Notes: generated by a model not told the origin, from the sequence alone. A stretch of 64,000 nucleotides of DNA from Stappia sp. MMSF_3263 (GCF_030733745.1 NZ_JASHIK010000006.1:124001-188000); one strand, 5' to 3'. Positions 51,389 to 61,709 are shown, numbered from the stretch's first letter. Numbers and translations: made by a program.

Positions 51389-54300
51389 TCAGCTACTTGC
51401 GATTACCTTCAGCCGCATGGCACGCGTCTCAAGGAGATAGGTTTCCACGCTGGCTAGTAGATGCAGCCCTTCCTCTGTGACGGCCGCTCGCGACAGTCCA
51501 GGCTGAACGATGCGCACATCGAATTCGTAGCGATAGTCCTGCCAGCTCGCTTTCAGCTTCTTGAGGAAGGCGGCCGTTCCATGTTCGAAGCGAGAAGTCT
51601 GGCCCTTCTCGAAGCGCAACTTCTCCCGCTTCAGCATATGAATGAACATTCGATTGGGACGATCACGCCAGCGGGCGGATTTCTGGGCCTGCCCGCACAC
51701 TTCATAGAGATCCTTCACCCGCGTACCAGGCGTGTCGGAACTGGAATATTTGCAATGGTGAAGCGTCACCTGCACCAGACCTTCAGTTACTCGAAGCGTG
51801 ACCACATCCGCGATCTCGCCGGCGCCGTCATCGTCGAAAATGAGGTCATATGCGTCACGCTCTGCGAGCAATGTCTCGATGACGCGTCGCTGCACCGAGT
51901 CGGCACGCTTCTCAGGTCCCTGCGCCTCGGCGCGGATATTGGTTTTCGACCAATCCCAGGCCTCGATCCGGTCGTTGGGATAGGGTTCGACCACGACGCC
52001 TTCAGGCAGGGCATAGAGGTGGCTGTAGATCAGCAGTGAGCCATCCCCAAAGTCGATCTGTGGGGAATCCTCGCCGAAGGATTCCGACAGCGGTTTCACC
52101 TTGCCGCTGACCTTTATGGTTGTTTTCGGACCAGAGCGCTGCGGATAGCGGGCAACACCTTCGGCAAACACAACTTCGAATTCGGCGATATGGGTGTCGC
52201 TGCGCACCGCGAAGCGCAACGGACCCGTGCGTTCATGATCCAGCAGCTCGATGTCGCATTCGGCGAAGGCTACGGGCTCGTCGCCGAAACTGATTTCTAT
52301 CCGGTCCTCGATTTGCGTCAGCAGCGATTCCGGCCAGTGGATCGCGACCGGCGGCACATGTGGGCGTTCGCTGATCTGGCGAGGTCGCATCGCGCTCTTG
52401 AATACGCCATCGGTGGTGATCCCTGGATCGTTGACGGCCTTGCCGATATCCGCGCACCATTCGACCCAGTCAGTCAGATCACGAACCCGCGAAATCGACC
52501 AGAACTTGCCTTTGGCTGAACAGCCACGAGAGGCGGGAACGCCGTCGAGGAACCCGGTTGCGAACACGTTGTTCTTGATGCGCGACTGGGACTTCGCCGT
52601 GTCGAGTCCGTCGGCGACATCGACACCCATATACATGGAGTAGCGGACACCGCGTCCCTGATGGTGCGTCAGGCCAAGATTGCGCAGGATCAGGCGATTG
52701 AACCCATGCAGGCTGCGGAAAACCTCCTCGCCCTCGACCCGGCGCGTGGCCTCACCGCAGACCGCCTTGGCCAATCGGTCATACGGTCCCTTGATTGAGC
52801 TGCTGATATAGAGGAGCTGACTATCGGGATCCCAATGCATCATGTGCAGGTCCCAGGTGACATTGGTCGCGTGCTGGGCCGTGGTCCAGCCGGCCTGCTC
52901 TTCGGAGCGGGTGACGAAGATGGCGACACGCTGGTGTGGGTTAACCTTCATGCCGAGATAGACGCCGGGACTATACAAGTCCTCGGCCCGCAAAGGCTCC
53001 CAACCATCGCAATTAGTGCGATAGACGACGGCGTTCATCTTCGGTTCAAGCGTCTGCAGCGGAATGTCGCTCAAGTCGCCGACAAAGCCCTTGAACATCT
53101 CGGAACGGCGGACCTGCCGGTCGATCTTCGCGGTGCTGAGTGCCTCGACCAGTGCGTTCCAGTCGGCATCCTCCGCATAGAGCTTGGCCAGTGAACGATC
53201 AATGTCGTCAATGCCGGTGTTGGCGATGACGGTGGCGTCGCCGAGGCGTGGATCCTGGCGGGTGAAGCGGCCGACAAACTGGATGGTGACGGCGATGCTC
53301 TTGTGCGGATCGTGCAGGGCGGCGATCTTCAGTTCCGGCAGATCGAAACCTTCGCCAAGCATGTCCACGCAAACGATGATCCGGCTCTCGAAGCGCCGCA
53401 GAGCGGCAAGGTTTGCACGGCGTTCACGGATCGACTGCTGGCTATGAACGATGACCGTACGAAGTTCCGGGTACATCTCGCTGTAAAGCTGGTGGAGGGT
53501 TCTGGCGCGGTCGATGGTCTGACAGCGCGCCATGGCGAGATGGTTGAGGCCGGCGGCCAGATCACCCTGGAGGACTTCACCGAGCTTCTCCGCAATCGCG
53601 AGATCGGCGTCCGCCTGATCGAGCCCGAAGACAGCCTCGAAGCGGATCGGTTTGAAATAGCCTTCGGCCTGCGCCTTCTTGAGCGGATAGGTGTAGATGA
53701 ACTCGCCGTCGACGCGCCGGCCGTCCTCACGGAACGGTGTGGCGGTGAACTGGACGATCGGAAGCGGCGGCTCGCGATCGACGAAGAGACCCCGAAAGCG
53801 GGCCCAGGTCGGCGCGCCGATGTGATGAGCCTCGTCGATAAACAGTGCCGAGGTACGTGCTGCCATCCGTTCCTGGACCGCTGCTTCGGCGCGGCCGGCG
53901 ATCTGCATCGTCGTGACGATGACATTGGCGCTGTCGAAGATCTCATCCACCTCGACTACCGTCGTCGGAATGTGCGAAAGGCGCATCACCACGGGAAATA
54001 CTGCCTTGTCTTCCAGGCATTGCTGTTGCCTCAGCACGCCGAAGGTCTCGAATTTGCCCGCGATCTGCTCTCGCAGGGCGTCCGTCGGCACCACGACCAG
54101 CAGTCTCTCGAAGCGCTGGTGGGCGTTGAGCGCGAGCATGGTTTCCGTCTTGCCGGTGCCCGTCGGCATGACGATGGTGGCCGGATCGCTCGATCGCGTC
54201 GCATGGGCCAAAGCCGCGTGCAACGCGCCGATTTGGGGACGTCGCAGACCGGGCTGGGCTGGCCGCTCACTTTCGGCGGCTCGTCCCTCCCGGAGATGAA

Positions 54301-54727
54301 AGGCGCCTAACCAGGATGCCGAAACCTCTGCCAGCCGTTCGACCCGCGCTTGGCGATTCAACATGTCGATGCGGATGGGCAACGCAGTCATCCACCGGCC
54401 TTCGCCGGCATCGAGTGCTTTGGCGATCTGCGCCGGTTCACTTGCACCGGGGACTAGAAGAATGAGATCGGCCTCCAGCGAAGTGGCGGTCTTCGCATTT
54501 AGGATCTTCAGTGTCTCGCCGGTCGGCAGCGTGGTTTCATAACCCGTCACACGGCGGATCGAAAAGGGTCGCAGCCGGCAACGCACGCGCGGCGGCGGAA
54601 CCGCCAACTGGCGTATCGGGCTTCCCAGGACTTTGCCCTCGATCGCAAGCCGAGCCGGCAGAAGCAGTTCGACCTCGGGATTGAAGAGATCGTCCTGGGC
54701 GGGCTCGGGGCGTTTGCGGGAGGCCAT
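51389..54727 (-). CDS. SF2 helicase (DEAH-type) of the helicase-nuclease module
   Basis: A 1112-aa protein. Motifs in order: IVMPTGTGKTETMLAL (Walker A, about residue 195), IVTTMQIAG, SALFIDEAHHIGAPTWARF (DEAH), VQFTATPFREDGRR (motif III), and FVGRFTRQ (motif VI) after MLGEGFDLPELK. The C-terminal half has no family I recognise. The ATG at 54727 is preferred to the longer frame that would overlap the AddA-like gene. Last gene of a three-gene unit (AddB-like, AddA-like, helicase); an anti-phage role is possible but unproven. Confidence 0.88.
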   Translation of the reverse strand: MASRKRPEPAQDDLFNPEVELLLPARLAIEGKVLGSPIRQLAVPPPRVRCRLRPFSIRRVTGYETTLPTGETLKILNAKTATSLEADLILLVPGASEPAQIAKALDAGEGRWMTALPIRIDMLNRQARVERLAEVSASWLGAFHLREGRAAESERPAQPGLRRPQIGALHAALAHATRSSDPATIVMPTGTGKTETMLALNAHQRFERLLVVVPTDALREQIAGKFETFGVLRQQQCLEDKAVFPVVMRLSHIPTTVVEVDEIFDSANVIVTTMQIAGRAEAAVQERMAARTSALFIDEAHHIGAPTWARFRGLFVDREPPLPIVQFTATPFREDGRRVDGEFIYTYPLKKAQAEGYFKPIRFEAVFGLDQADADLAIAEKLGEVLQGDLAAGLNHLAMARCQTIDRARTLHQLYSEMYPELRTVIVHSQQSIRERRANLAALRRFESRIIVCVDMLGEGFDLPELKIAALHDPHKSIAVTIQFVGRFTRQDPRLGDATVIANTGIDDIDRSLAKLYAEDADWNALVEALSTAKIDRQVRRSEMFKGFVGDLSDIPLQTLEPKMNAVVYRTNCDGWEPLRAEDLYSPGVYLGMKVNPHQRVAIFVTRSEEQAGWTTAQHATNVTWDLHMMHWDPDSQLLYISSSIKGPYDRLAKAVCGEATRRVEGEEVFRSLHGFNRLILRNLGLTHHQGRGVRYSMYMGVDVADGLDTAKSQSRIKNNVFATGFLDGVPASRGCSAKGKFWSISRVRDLTDWVEWCADIGKAVNDPGITTDGVFKSAMRPRQISERPHVPPVAIHWPESLLTQIEDRIEISFGDEPVAFAECDIELLDHERTGPLRFAVRSDTHIAEFEVVFAEGVARYPQRSGPKTTIKVSGKVKPLSESFGEDSPQIDFGDGSLLIYSHLYALPEGVVVEPYPNDRIEAWDWSKTNIRAEAQGPEKRADSVQRRVIETLLAERDAYDLIFDDDGAGEIADVVTLRVTEGLVQVTLHHCKYSSSDTPGTRVKDLYEVCGQAQKSARWRDRPNRMFIHMLKREKLRFEKGQTSRFEHGTAAFLKKLKASWQDYRYEFDVRIVQPGLSRAAVTEEGLHLLASVETYLLETRAMRLKVIASS

Positions 54728-54741
54728 GGTCGCGTCCTCGA

Positions 54742-57700
54742 CTAAGCCGCAATCGTCTGGGGCGAAGGCGGGACGGTGATCACCGTTCCGCTCGACATCA
54801 GAACGATCAGGCCCCGTTCGGCGCCGGTCATGTCGAGATAGGCACACACTTGGGCCCGATAGTGATCGAGTGTCTCCTGGGCGGGATTCACGTCGCTCTT
54901 CCAGTCGATCACGACGGCTGGCCGACCTTCCGGATCAATTGTAAGCGCGTCCGCAACGCCGACCGTCGCAACCAACTCCGCATCTTCTTGCTGAAGGGCA
55001 TAGACCGGAAATTCTCCGAGCAATGAGGGACGCAGGGCCGCAACCTCCGACAAGGCCAGCGTCCGCGTCACGCAATCGGCCAGTTCTTCGGGAGAAAGTC
55101 CGTTCGCCGGATCGGAGGAGAGCTCCTTGCCGAGCGCACGGATGAGGTCAGCGGCACGCGCGGTGAGCGACTCGCCGGCCTCGTAGCATTCACCTGTCAG
55201 GACTTCTTCCATGAGCTTGTGAAGGATCAATCCACGCTCGCGCCCGCCCTGGATGGAAGTGGGCGCTTCGGCGTCTGGCGTCGAAGCATCAGCTGAGCCG
55301 GTCCATATATCCGGTTCTTCTTTCTGAAGCACCGAACCGGTCGCCGCCTCGTCGCGGCTCGGTGCAAGCCAGGTCAGGTGCATCTGCTTTTTGGCAATCA
55401 CACCAGCCTCATTGGCAAAACTCTCCCGTGTCTGGTCGTTTGTGGCATCGCCTGTCACCGCGATCGGATCGAGCGGCAGATGCGACACGTCAAAGGGAGG
55501 GAGTTCTGTCAGGGACAGGTCCACCAGACCGATCCAGGCCGACGCTGAAGGCTTGGCGTCGAGCCGCGGCAAGACCAAGAGCTCCCGGGCGCGGGTTGCC
55601 GCGACATACCAGAGCCGGACTCGCTCGCGGTCCAGTTCATCCTTCTCAGCCTGCCGCGCCGCGTCGTAACCGGACGGAGGGACACCCAGAACCGGGCAGT
55701 AGAAGGTATCAGTCTGGCGATCGGTCACGGCGCTATCAGGCGCCATCACACCTGTCATGGTGTTAATGGGGATGACGACCGGCCATTCGAGACCTTTCGC
55801 GGCATGCATCGTGTAGAGGGCGACGGCTTCTTCCTGCGCATCAGGCCGTCCTTCCACCGCACGGGACTCATTCGTCCATGCCGCCGTTATTGTCTCGGAA
55901 AAGGCCCGCAGGCCGCGTACTGCATAGCCGACGGCGAGGCTGAGATAGAGATCGACATTGGCAAGCGCTCGTTCTGCCTGACCGCGATGCCGTTCCAGAA
56001 GAACCGGGCGTAACCGAAGAACGTCGACGGCCTGCGAAAGAAGATCGTGCGGTGTCGTGCTATTGGCGCGTTTCTGGAGCGCCTGCAGCCGCTCGATCAC
56101 ATCGCTCGCCAGCGGATGCACTATTGCTGCGGAGTCGACGCCGAGGTCGAGCTGCGGGATCCGGTCAGGCTCTTGCTCCGAACGCGGAAGCGCCCAGACG
56201 ATGTCCAGGAGTTCCTCTTCGCTGAGCCCGACAATCGGGCCGCGCAGCAGTGCGCCGAGCGCCAGCGTATCACGACGATCGGCGAGAACCCGCGTGATTG
56301 CGATGAGGTCCTGGACTTCCTGCCGGCGAAACAGCCCTTTACCGGCCTGGGTTGCGACCGGGATGCCGCGGCGTTCAAGGGCTTCTTCATAACGCCAGAG
56401 TTCCGCGCCGGTCGGGGCGAGCAAGGCGATGTCGCCCGGCTGGCAGGGACGTTCAGCACCGGCTTTGCGATCCTGGACCGGATGACTGTCGATCAACCGT
56501 GCGCAAAGTTCAGCCACCGCTTCGGCTTCGGCGTCGCGTCGCTGCTCGGCGCTGGCCTTGCCGTTCTCGTCAGCAACCGCGATATCGATCGCCGCGACGC
56601 AGACGCCGTCATCCGGATCGCCGTGGAAGGGATCAAGCGCTGTGAAGCCGGGCTGGCCATCAGCCGACAGGACAGTCTCGAACCGTTCGTTGACGAAAGT
56701 GAGGATCGAAGCACAGGAACGGAAATTGGTCGAGATCGAGACGAGTCCGTCCGCGTCCTGTGTCGAGAAGGCGGTGCGGGCCTGGATATAAGCGCCGACA
56801 TCCGCGCCGCGGAAACGATAGATTGCCTGCTTGGGGTCGCCAACCAAGAAGAGTGCGCCCGGCCGAATCCGGAAGCGCGTCCAGTCCTGCGGATCATCAT
56901 CGGGATCACCGCATAGACGCCAGAAAATTTCGGCCTGGAGCGGGTCGGTATCCTGAAACTCGTCGACCAAGACCTTTGAATACCGATGGGCGAGCGCCTG
57001 TCGCACAGATTCATGGTCACGCAACAGATCGCGCGCGGCGTAGATAAGATCGTCGAAATCGAGCTGGGCGCTGGTGCGCTTGTGCTCGCGATAGCGTGCC
57101 AGGATTGTGCGTGCTTCATCTATCAATGTCGTCAGGACCTGGCCGGAAACCGCCTGGAGCAGTGCGGTCCACGCGCCACAGCACGCCTCGTACAAACCAC
57201 TGGCCGTATCGTTCAGCCTGTCGCCGTCTGCCTTGGAAAGCCCGGCCTGCTTGGCCGCCGCCGCCCATTTGCCCTTCTTGCGGTAGGCGTAAAAACTGCC
57301 TGCCCCGGTCGTAAGGTCGGGATGCGGACGTGCAACCAGCAGCCCGACGAGTGCGGCGGGCGTGGAACCATCTGCAACGGATGGAAGGGCAGCCACCATT
57401 TCAGAAAAGCGCGCGGCGAAGACCTCCGTTTCCGGCTCATCGACGCCGGCACCTTGCACAAAGGCCGATAGTTCGTCGGCCGCCTGCTGGAAGGCTTGCA
57501 GGTGGCTTGCAAAGGGCATCGCGTCCGGTGCGACCAGATTCCTCGAACGCCGGAGGGCTTCGGCGATCTTATGCATCAGAGCGACGGTCTCTCCCGGGCT
57601 ATGCAGAACCATCTCGGCCAGGACACCGCCCTGATCGCCAGACAATCGCTCGCGCAGCCAGCCATCGACGATTTCGAGGAAGTTGAGATCGGCCTGGTTG

Positions 57701-58137
57701 CGATCGATGACCGCTGCGCCCGGATCGATATCAGCTTCCGCCGGGTAGGGCTTGATCAATCGCTGACAGAAGCCGTGGATGGTCGAGCAGGTGATTTCGT
57801 CGATCGCCGCGCTGGCTGAAATCAGATTCTCGCGCTGTGCCGCAGACAGTCCCTCCGGCAGGCCGACGCGGAGCTCCGGTGCGATATGACCGGCGGCGAG
57901 ATTTTCGACAAATTCCCGAACGCGCAGGAGGAGCTCGCTTGCCGCCAGTTCGGTAAACGTAACCGCCGCGATGGAACTTGGAGCGACGCCCTTCGCCAAC
58001 ATGACAGCGATCCTGCCGGCCATGACCGCGGTCTTGCCCGATCCCGCGCCGGCCTCCACCAGGATGGACCGGTCGTGACGGCTGATAGCGTCATGCCGGG
58101 CACCATCATCCTTGAGGACTTCCACGCTGCTCATCAT
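54742..58137 (-). CDS. UvrD/AddA-like helicase with C-terminal RecB-type nuclease
   Basis: A 1131-aa protein. SF1 helicase motifs: LVEAGAGSGKTAVMAGRI (motif I), KVLVDEFQDTDPLQAEIFW (motif II), YRFRGADVGAYIQARTAF, SISTNFRSCASILTFVN, and YTMHAAKGLEWPVVIP (motif V). The C-terminal ~200 residues keep a PD-(D/E)XK nuclease: ERGLILHKLMEEV (His), ATVGVADALTIDPE (Asp), AVVIDWKSDVNPAQE (D-W-K) and HYRAQVCAYLDMTG (Gln/Tyr). So it is an AddA-type helicase-nuclease with the active site present. ATGA overlap with the AddB-like gene; tandem ATG codons at the start. Confidence 0.92.
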   Translation of the reverse strand: MMSSVEVLKDDGARHDAISRHDRSILVEAGAGSGKTAVMAGRIAVMLAKGVAPSSIAAVTFTELAASELLLRVREFVENLAAGHIAPELRVGLPEGLSAAQRENLISASAAIDEITCSTIHGFCQRLIKPYPAEADIDPGAAVIDRNQADLNFLEIVDGWLRERLSGDQGGVLAEMVLHSPGETVALMHKIAEALRRSRNLVAPDAMPFASHLQAFQQAADELSAFVQGAGVDEPETEVFAARFSEMVAALPSVADGSTPAALVGLLVARPHPDLTTGAGSFYAYRKKGKWAAAAKQAGLSKADGDRLNDTASGLYEACCGAWTALLQAVSGQVLTTLIDEARTILARYREHKRTSAQLDFDDLIYAARDLLRDHESVRQALAHRYSKVLVDEFQDTDPLQAEIFWRLCGDPDDDPQDWTRFRIRPGALFLVGDPKQAIYRFRGADVGAYIQARTAFSTQDADGLVSISTNFRSCASILTFVNERFETVLSADGQPGFTALDPFHGDPDDGVCVAAIDIAVADENGKASAEQRRDAEAEAVAELCARLIDSHPVQDRKAGAERPCQPGDIALLAPTGAELWRYEEALERRGIPVATQAGKGLFRRQEVQDLIAITRVLADRRDTLALGALLRGPIVGLSEEELLDIVWALPRSEQEPDRIPQLDLGVDSAAIVHPLASDVIERLQALQKRANSTTPHDLLSQAVDVLRLRPVLLERHRGQAERALANVDLYLSLAVGYAVRGLRAFSETITAAWTNESRAVEGRPDAQEEAVALYTMHAAKGLEWPVVIPINTMTGVMAPDSAVTDRQTDTFYCPVLGVPPSGYDAARQAEKDELDRERVRLWYVAATRARELLVLPRLDAKPSASAWIGLVDLSLTELPPFDVSHLPLDPIAVTGDATNDQTRESFANEAGVIAKKQMHLTWLAPSRDEAATGSVLQKEEPDIWTGSADASTPDAEAPTSIQGGRERGLILHKLMEEVLTGECYEAGESLTARAADLIRALGKELSSDPANGLSPEELADCVTRTLALSEVAALRPSLLGEFPVYALQQEDAELVATVGVADALTIDPEGRPAVVIDWKSDVNPAQETLDHYRAQVCAYLDMTGAERGLIVLMSSGTVITVPPSPQTIAA

Positions 58138-60788
58138 TCCGCCTCCCAGATCGGTGCGACCTCGCTCAGCCACTCGATTGCGGCGGCTTGCTTGCGTTTG
58201 CAATAGGTGGCGTCTGCGTTTGCCGGCAGGGCAAAAGCGAGATCGTCGTAGTCGCCTCCGGTATCCGGCCCGGGCAGTGCAGCGCCGCTGGCCAATGCGG
58301 TTCTCGCCGCCTGCAGATATGCCTTGATCTCCGCCAGGACGATATCCGGCTCGTCAAGCTGGAGGTCAAGCGGTTCACGCGGATAAAGCAGCGAGGCACT
58401 GATTGCGATGTGGTCGCCCAGGAGCGCCTTGACGGCGAAGGCATAGAGGCAACGCTGAAGCTCGCGGCCGCCGTTCATGCGGATGTTGCCTTTGGGCGGC
58501 CTACCGGTCTTGTAGTCGCGTACGAGCGCCCAACTGCCGTCATCAGCGATGTCGAGCCGGTCGATATAGCCGGCAATCTGAAATCCGGTGTCGGGGATGA
58601 TCACCGGCACACTAGCGTCCCAGGGCAATGCCGCCTCCGACTTGGGCTCGGACCCGCCGAACGGGACTTCGCCAAAGGATCGGCTGCCCGGCAAATGATC
58701 ATTGCCATAGGCAAGCGCCTGTCCGGCAAGAGCGCGCGCGTCCCCGAGCGTGCGACCCCAGATAACAGCGGGCGGAACGGGCCGTTCGCTTTCCCATTCG
58801 GCCGCCACCGCACCAGCAGCTTCGTCCACCGCATCCCGAATGGCAGCCACGTCGGCCGACGCGATACCGCCTGTCGCCTCGAGGTTTCGCAGGGCGCCGT
58901 CGAGCACCAGATGGATGAGGTCGCCGGTTTGCAGGGCGTCAAGCACGAGCGGCTCGGCACTGCCTTGCGGGGATTTCCAACCGAGAGCATAGCGCCAGAG
59001 GAAGTTGATGGGGCTGCGCAGCAGTGTTTTGAGCGAGCTCGCCGACTGGGTCCGCGCGAGGATCGCGAGAACCAAAGGATGATCAGACCTGACCATTCCA
59101 TCATGAGCTGTCACATCGGCCATGCGCCAATCGCGCCAGCAGGAACGCGCACTCAATGCCTGGGGATCGGCGGCGAATTCCTGTGGCCGCGCCATCAGCC
59201 GGTCGGTTTCACTGAAGGCATGGGCGGGAACAGCGTTGCGCCGCAGATAGGCTTCCTCGTCATAGGTGGCGAGGAGGGGGCTGCGACCCAGCAGCCGGCC
59301 GTCGCTGTCGCGTCGGGCGCGGGAGAGGACGACGTCGCTGCCCGTAGTGGCGAGGATCGTATCAAAGTCACGGCGATCCGCCAGATTGACGGGAAGCGGG
59401 TCGAGCTCGCCCGTTGGAATGATGTGGTCCGGGATCAGCCGATCTTCGGCGATCCCGCGTGGCCAGCGGGAGGAATTGAGACCGATCAGCCGAGCGAAGC
59501 GTCGCGGCGACGCGGCGAGGGCGCTGGCCGGCATCCAAGCCACGGAGACGGAGGCCTCGAGCCCGTCATCCTGTTTCAATGATTCCAGCGTGCTGTCGAT
59601 CGCGCCGGCGGGCCCTGCCAGTAGGGCTTTGCGCCAGATGGACAATGCCCGGCCCTTGAGGAAGGCTTCGCCGATCTCCTGTACCGCGTCCGGTCCCTTT
59701 GCCAGCAGATCGACCGCAGCACGCAACACCGGGGCGTGATCCATGCCGTCAGGCCAGTCGTCTGGCGCGAGGCGTGCCAGCAGTTGGTTCCATGCGGACG
59801 GCGTTGACAAGGGTGCATCCCTTGGAAGGACGCGCATCCAGCCATCGGGAAAGGAAGTCAGAGGTGCAGAATCGCGGCACAGGGCGGCGAGACGGCGCAA
59901 GCGCGACTGCGAAAGTCCGCGCACGACGATGTCGGCGAGTGCCGCTGCCGCTTGTCCGTCACGTGTCGTCACGGCAGGGACGCCATGAACGAAATGCAGA
60001 TCGATATTGGCATTGGCGCGCAGCGCGAGAAAGTGATCGTCGTAGTCGGCCGGCGACGCGGTGGCGATGGCAATGTCGGCGGGCGATACGCCCGACGCGA
60101 GCAGCGACCGGACCCAACGCAGTGTCTCGACTGCCTCATGGTAAGCGGTCGCGGCACTGACGGATCGAATGGTCGGTGCCTCAGCGTCACCTCGAGCGAC
60201 AGCAACGCCGCTTTCCTTGAGCCACGCCGGGACAGGGCGAGGACCTGACGTCCATTGCATGGGGATGTGCTCGGCGAGCGCCTTCAGCAGAGGCCGCCAG
60301 CAGGGAGACAGTTCGGTCAGTCCGACGATTTCCATCGAGCCGAATATGGCGGGCGCATGGGTGACCCGGCTGATGGCTGCGGCGACAATATCGACCGGAT
60401 ACATCATTCCGCCCGGAAGTTCGGTGAGAACAGCGGCCTCCAGGCGAGCGATGGCTTCAAGCCTTGGATGATCAGCTGACCGGGAGGCAAGATCGATACC
60501 TGCCCGCCACGCCTTGTGCAGTGTGTCGGCGGCCGCGCCGATCATGCCCGGCAGCATCTTGATATCTTCCAGTTCGCCCATCGGTGTTTCAGGGAGGACC
60601 GTCTGGATCGCCGCGCGCAGGCTGTCTTCGTCGATCGCGCGGGTGAAGCCGCCCGCGAGCCGCACCGCGACTTGTTCGAATGACATGATCTGGAGGCCAT
60701 GTTGACCGCCGCGGGCCGCCGCGAGGCGGGCCTCCCGCATTGCCAGGCGACCATACACGACAAGGGTGGATCGCTTCGCGGCCGTCAT
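58134..60788 (-). CDS. AddB-like protein with PD-(D/E)XK nuclease domain
   Basis: An 884-aa protein. Its C-terminal third has an AddB/RecB nuclease pattern: IAGYIDRLDIADDGSWALV (Asp), RDYKTGRPPKGN (D-Y-K) and ELQRCLYAFAVKALLGD (Gln/Tyr). The N-terminal two thirds resemble the inactivated helicase of AddB. The four cysteines that hold the Fe-S cluster in AddB are not obvious; only one Cys is near the end. With the AddA-like protein it should form an AddAB-type complex. The ATG at 60788 follows AAGGGGG. It is the first complete gene of the module. Confidence 0.88.
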   Translation of the reverse strand: MTAAKRSTLVVYGRLAMREARLAAARGGQHGLQIMSFEQVAVRLAGGFTRAIDEDSLRAAIQTVLPETPMGELEDIKMLPGMIGAAADTLHKAWRAGIDLASRSADHPRLEAIARLEAAVLTELPGGMMYPVDIVAAAISRVTHAPAIFGSMEIVGLTELSPCWRPLLKALAEHIPMQWTSGPRPVPAWLKESGVAVARGDAEAPTIRSVSAATAYHEAVETLRWVRSLLASGVSPADIAIATASPADYDDHFLALRANANIDLHFVHGVPAVTTRDGQAAAALADIVVRGLSQSRLRRLAALCRDSAPLTSFPDGWMRVLPRDAPLSTPSAWNQLLARLAPDDWPDGMDHAPVLRAAVDLLAKGPDAVQEIGEAFLKGRALSIWRKALLAGPAGAIDSTLESLKQDDGLEASVSVAWMPASALAASPRRFARLIGLNSSRWPRGIAEDRLIPDHIIPTGELDPLPVNLADRRDFDTILATTGSDVVLSRARRDSDGRLLGRSPLLATYDEEAYLRRNAVPAHAFSETDRLMARPQEFAADPQALSARSCWRDWRMADVTAHDGMVRSDHPLVLAILARTQSASSLKTLLRSPINFLWRYALGWKSPQGSAEPLVLDALQTGDLIHLVLDGALRNLEATGGIASADVAAIRDAVDEAAGAVAAEWESERPVPPAVIWGRTLGDARALAGQALAYGNDHLPGSRSFGEVPFGGSEPKSEAALPWDASVPVIIPDTGFQIAGYIDRLDIADDGSWALVRDYKTGRPPKGNIRMNGGRELQRCLYAFAVKALLGDHIAISASLLYPREPLDLQLDEPDIVLAEIKAYLQAARTALASGAALPGPDTGGDYDDLAFALPANADATYCKRKQAAAIEWLSEVAPIWEAE

Positions 60789-60806
60789 CGCTGCCCCCTT
60801 TCCGGG

Positions 60807-61136
60807 TTACTTCTCGTTCGGACGCTGGGTCAGCGCCGACGCAGCCGCGCTCTTGGCGGCCTTGCTGCTTTTCGGGTTCCGTAAGACCTTCTCGGCTGCG
60901 CTCGCCGCCTTCTTACTGGTTAGAGGTCCGGTCGCCGATCGGCGTCGTGGGTTATTGAAATTGTATACACCACCGGGGTCAATCCGTGACGCCGATTCAC
61001 GCACGCGGTTAGCTTCCAGACCGGCGATGATTTTGTCGGTGATTTGGTCATAAATTTTTTGTCCGGCCCGAGCCGGCACTCTGATTGCGCCTATTTCGGG
61101 GTATCGCGATTTTCCGCGACGGTCACCGAGTTCCAT
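60807..61136 (-). CDS. Chimeric small protein: ardC 5' remnant joined to an Ala/Lys-rich tail
   Basis: A 109-aa frame. Residues 27-44 read QKIYDQITDKIIAGLEAN, which is the ArdC N-terminal pattern and matches the remnant at 51.1 kb (SEITDKIIAEPEAGR). The second half (PLTSKKAASAAEKVL, then SSKAAKSAAASALTQRPN) belongs to a small basic protein type common on such elements. The start at 61136 lies inside a decayed copy of the structured leader (CCGTCGCGGAAAATCGCG at about 61102-61119), so the true start may be further in. Likely a fusion by deletion. Confidence 0.55.
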   Translation of the reverse strand: MELGDRRGKSRYPEIGAIRVPARAGQKIYDQITDKIIAGLEANRVRESASRIDPGGVYNFNNPRRRSATGPLTSKKAASAAEKVLRNPKSSKAAKSAAASALTQRPNEK

Positions 61137-61196
61137 TCGCTCAACCGAGTACCTGATACGGCAAGCCTCCCGCTCACCCTCACTCCTCCTTGGTGA

Positions 61197-61703
61197 CTAA
61201 GTTCTTGCAGCTTCGAGTGATGTCGCAATGGCGGCAACTGAACGGAAAAGAACAAACGGGTCGCCGCGGGAAGGTACAAAACCGCGGCGCTGCCAGAACT
61301 GCGCCGCCTCGTTATCGACGGCATTCACCACAAGTGCCCGTCCTCCAACAAGCGCCGCCGCCTGAACGCTGCGCTCCAATGCATGCTTGACGAGGCCTGT
61401 ACCGATCCCATGCCCGGCCCAGGCCAAATCGGTAGCGAGTTGTCCGAGCAGAAGGCAGGGAACGGGATCCGGCGGTTGACCGGTGCGGATCGATCTCGGC
61501 ATGACGGTGGGCACGATCGATGTCGGCGCGAGCCCATAGTAGCCCACCACTCGGCCATCATCATGCACAACCATGACGGCCGTAAAACCCTTCTGCTGGT
61601 TGGAGAGCGCCCGGGTCTTTAGCCAATGATCGAGAGCGGGCTTGCCACAGGAGAAATCGGTAAGAACATGCGCCGCATTCAACGGCTCCGGTGCGGAGAG
61701 CAC
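61197..61703 (-). CDS. GNAT-family toxin (TacT-like)
   Basis: A 168-aa acetyltransferase. LLGQLATDLAWAGHGIGTGL is the acetyl-CoA-binding motif and FWQRRGFVPS the conserved C-terminal beta segment. Small GNAT proteins next to a DUF1778 antitoxin acetylate charged tRNA (TacT). The antitoxin gene ends 6 bases upstream on the same strand. The pair probably stabilises the ICE. Confidence 0.9.
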   Translation of the reverse strand: MLSAPEPLNAAHVLTDFSCGKPALDHWLKTRALSNQQKGFTAVMVVHDDGRVVGYYGLAPTSIVPTVMPRSIRTGQPPDPVPCLLLGQLATDLAWAGHGIGTGLVKHALERSVQAAALVGGRALVVNAVDNEAAQFWQRRGFVPSRGDPFVLFRSVAAIATSLEAART

Positions 61704-61709
61704 AGTGGA

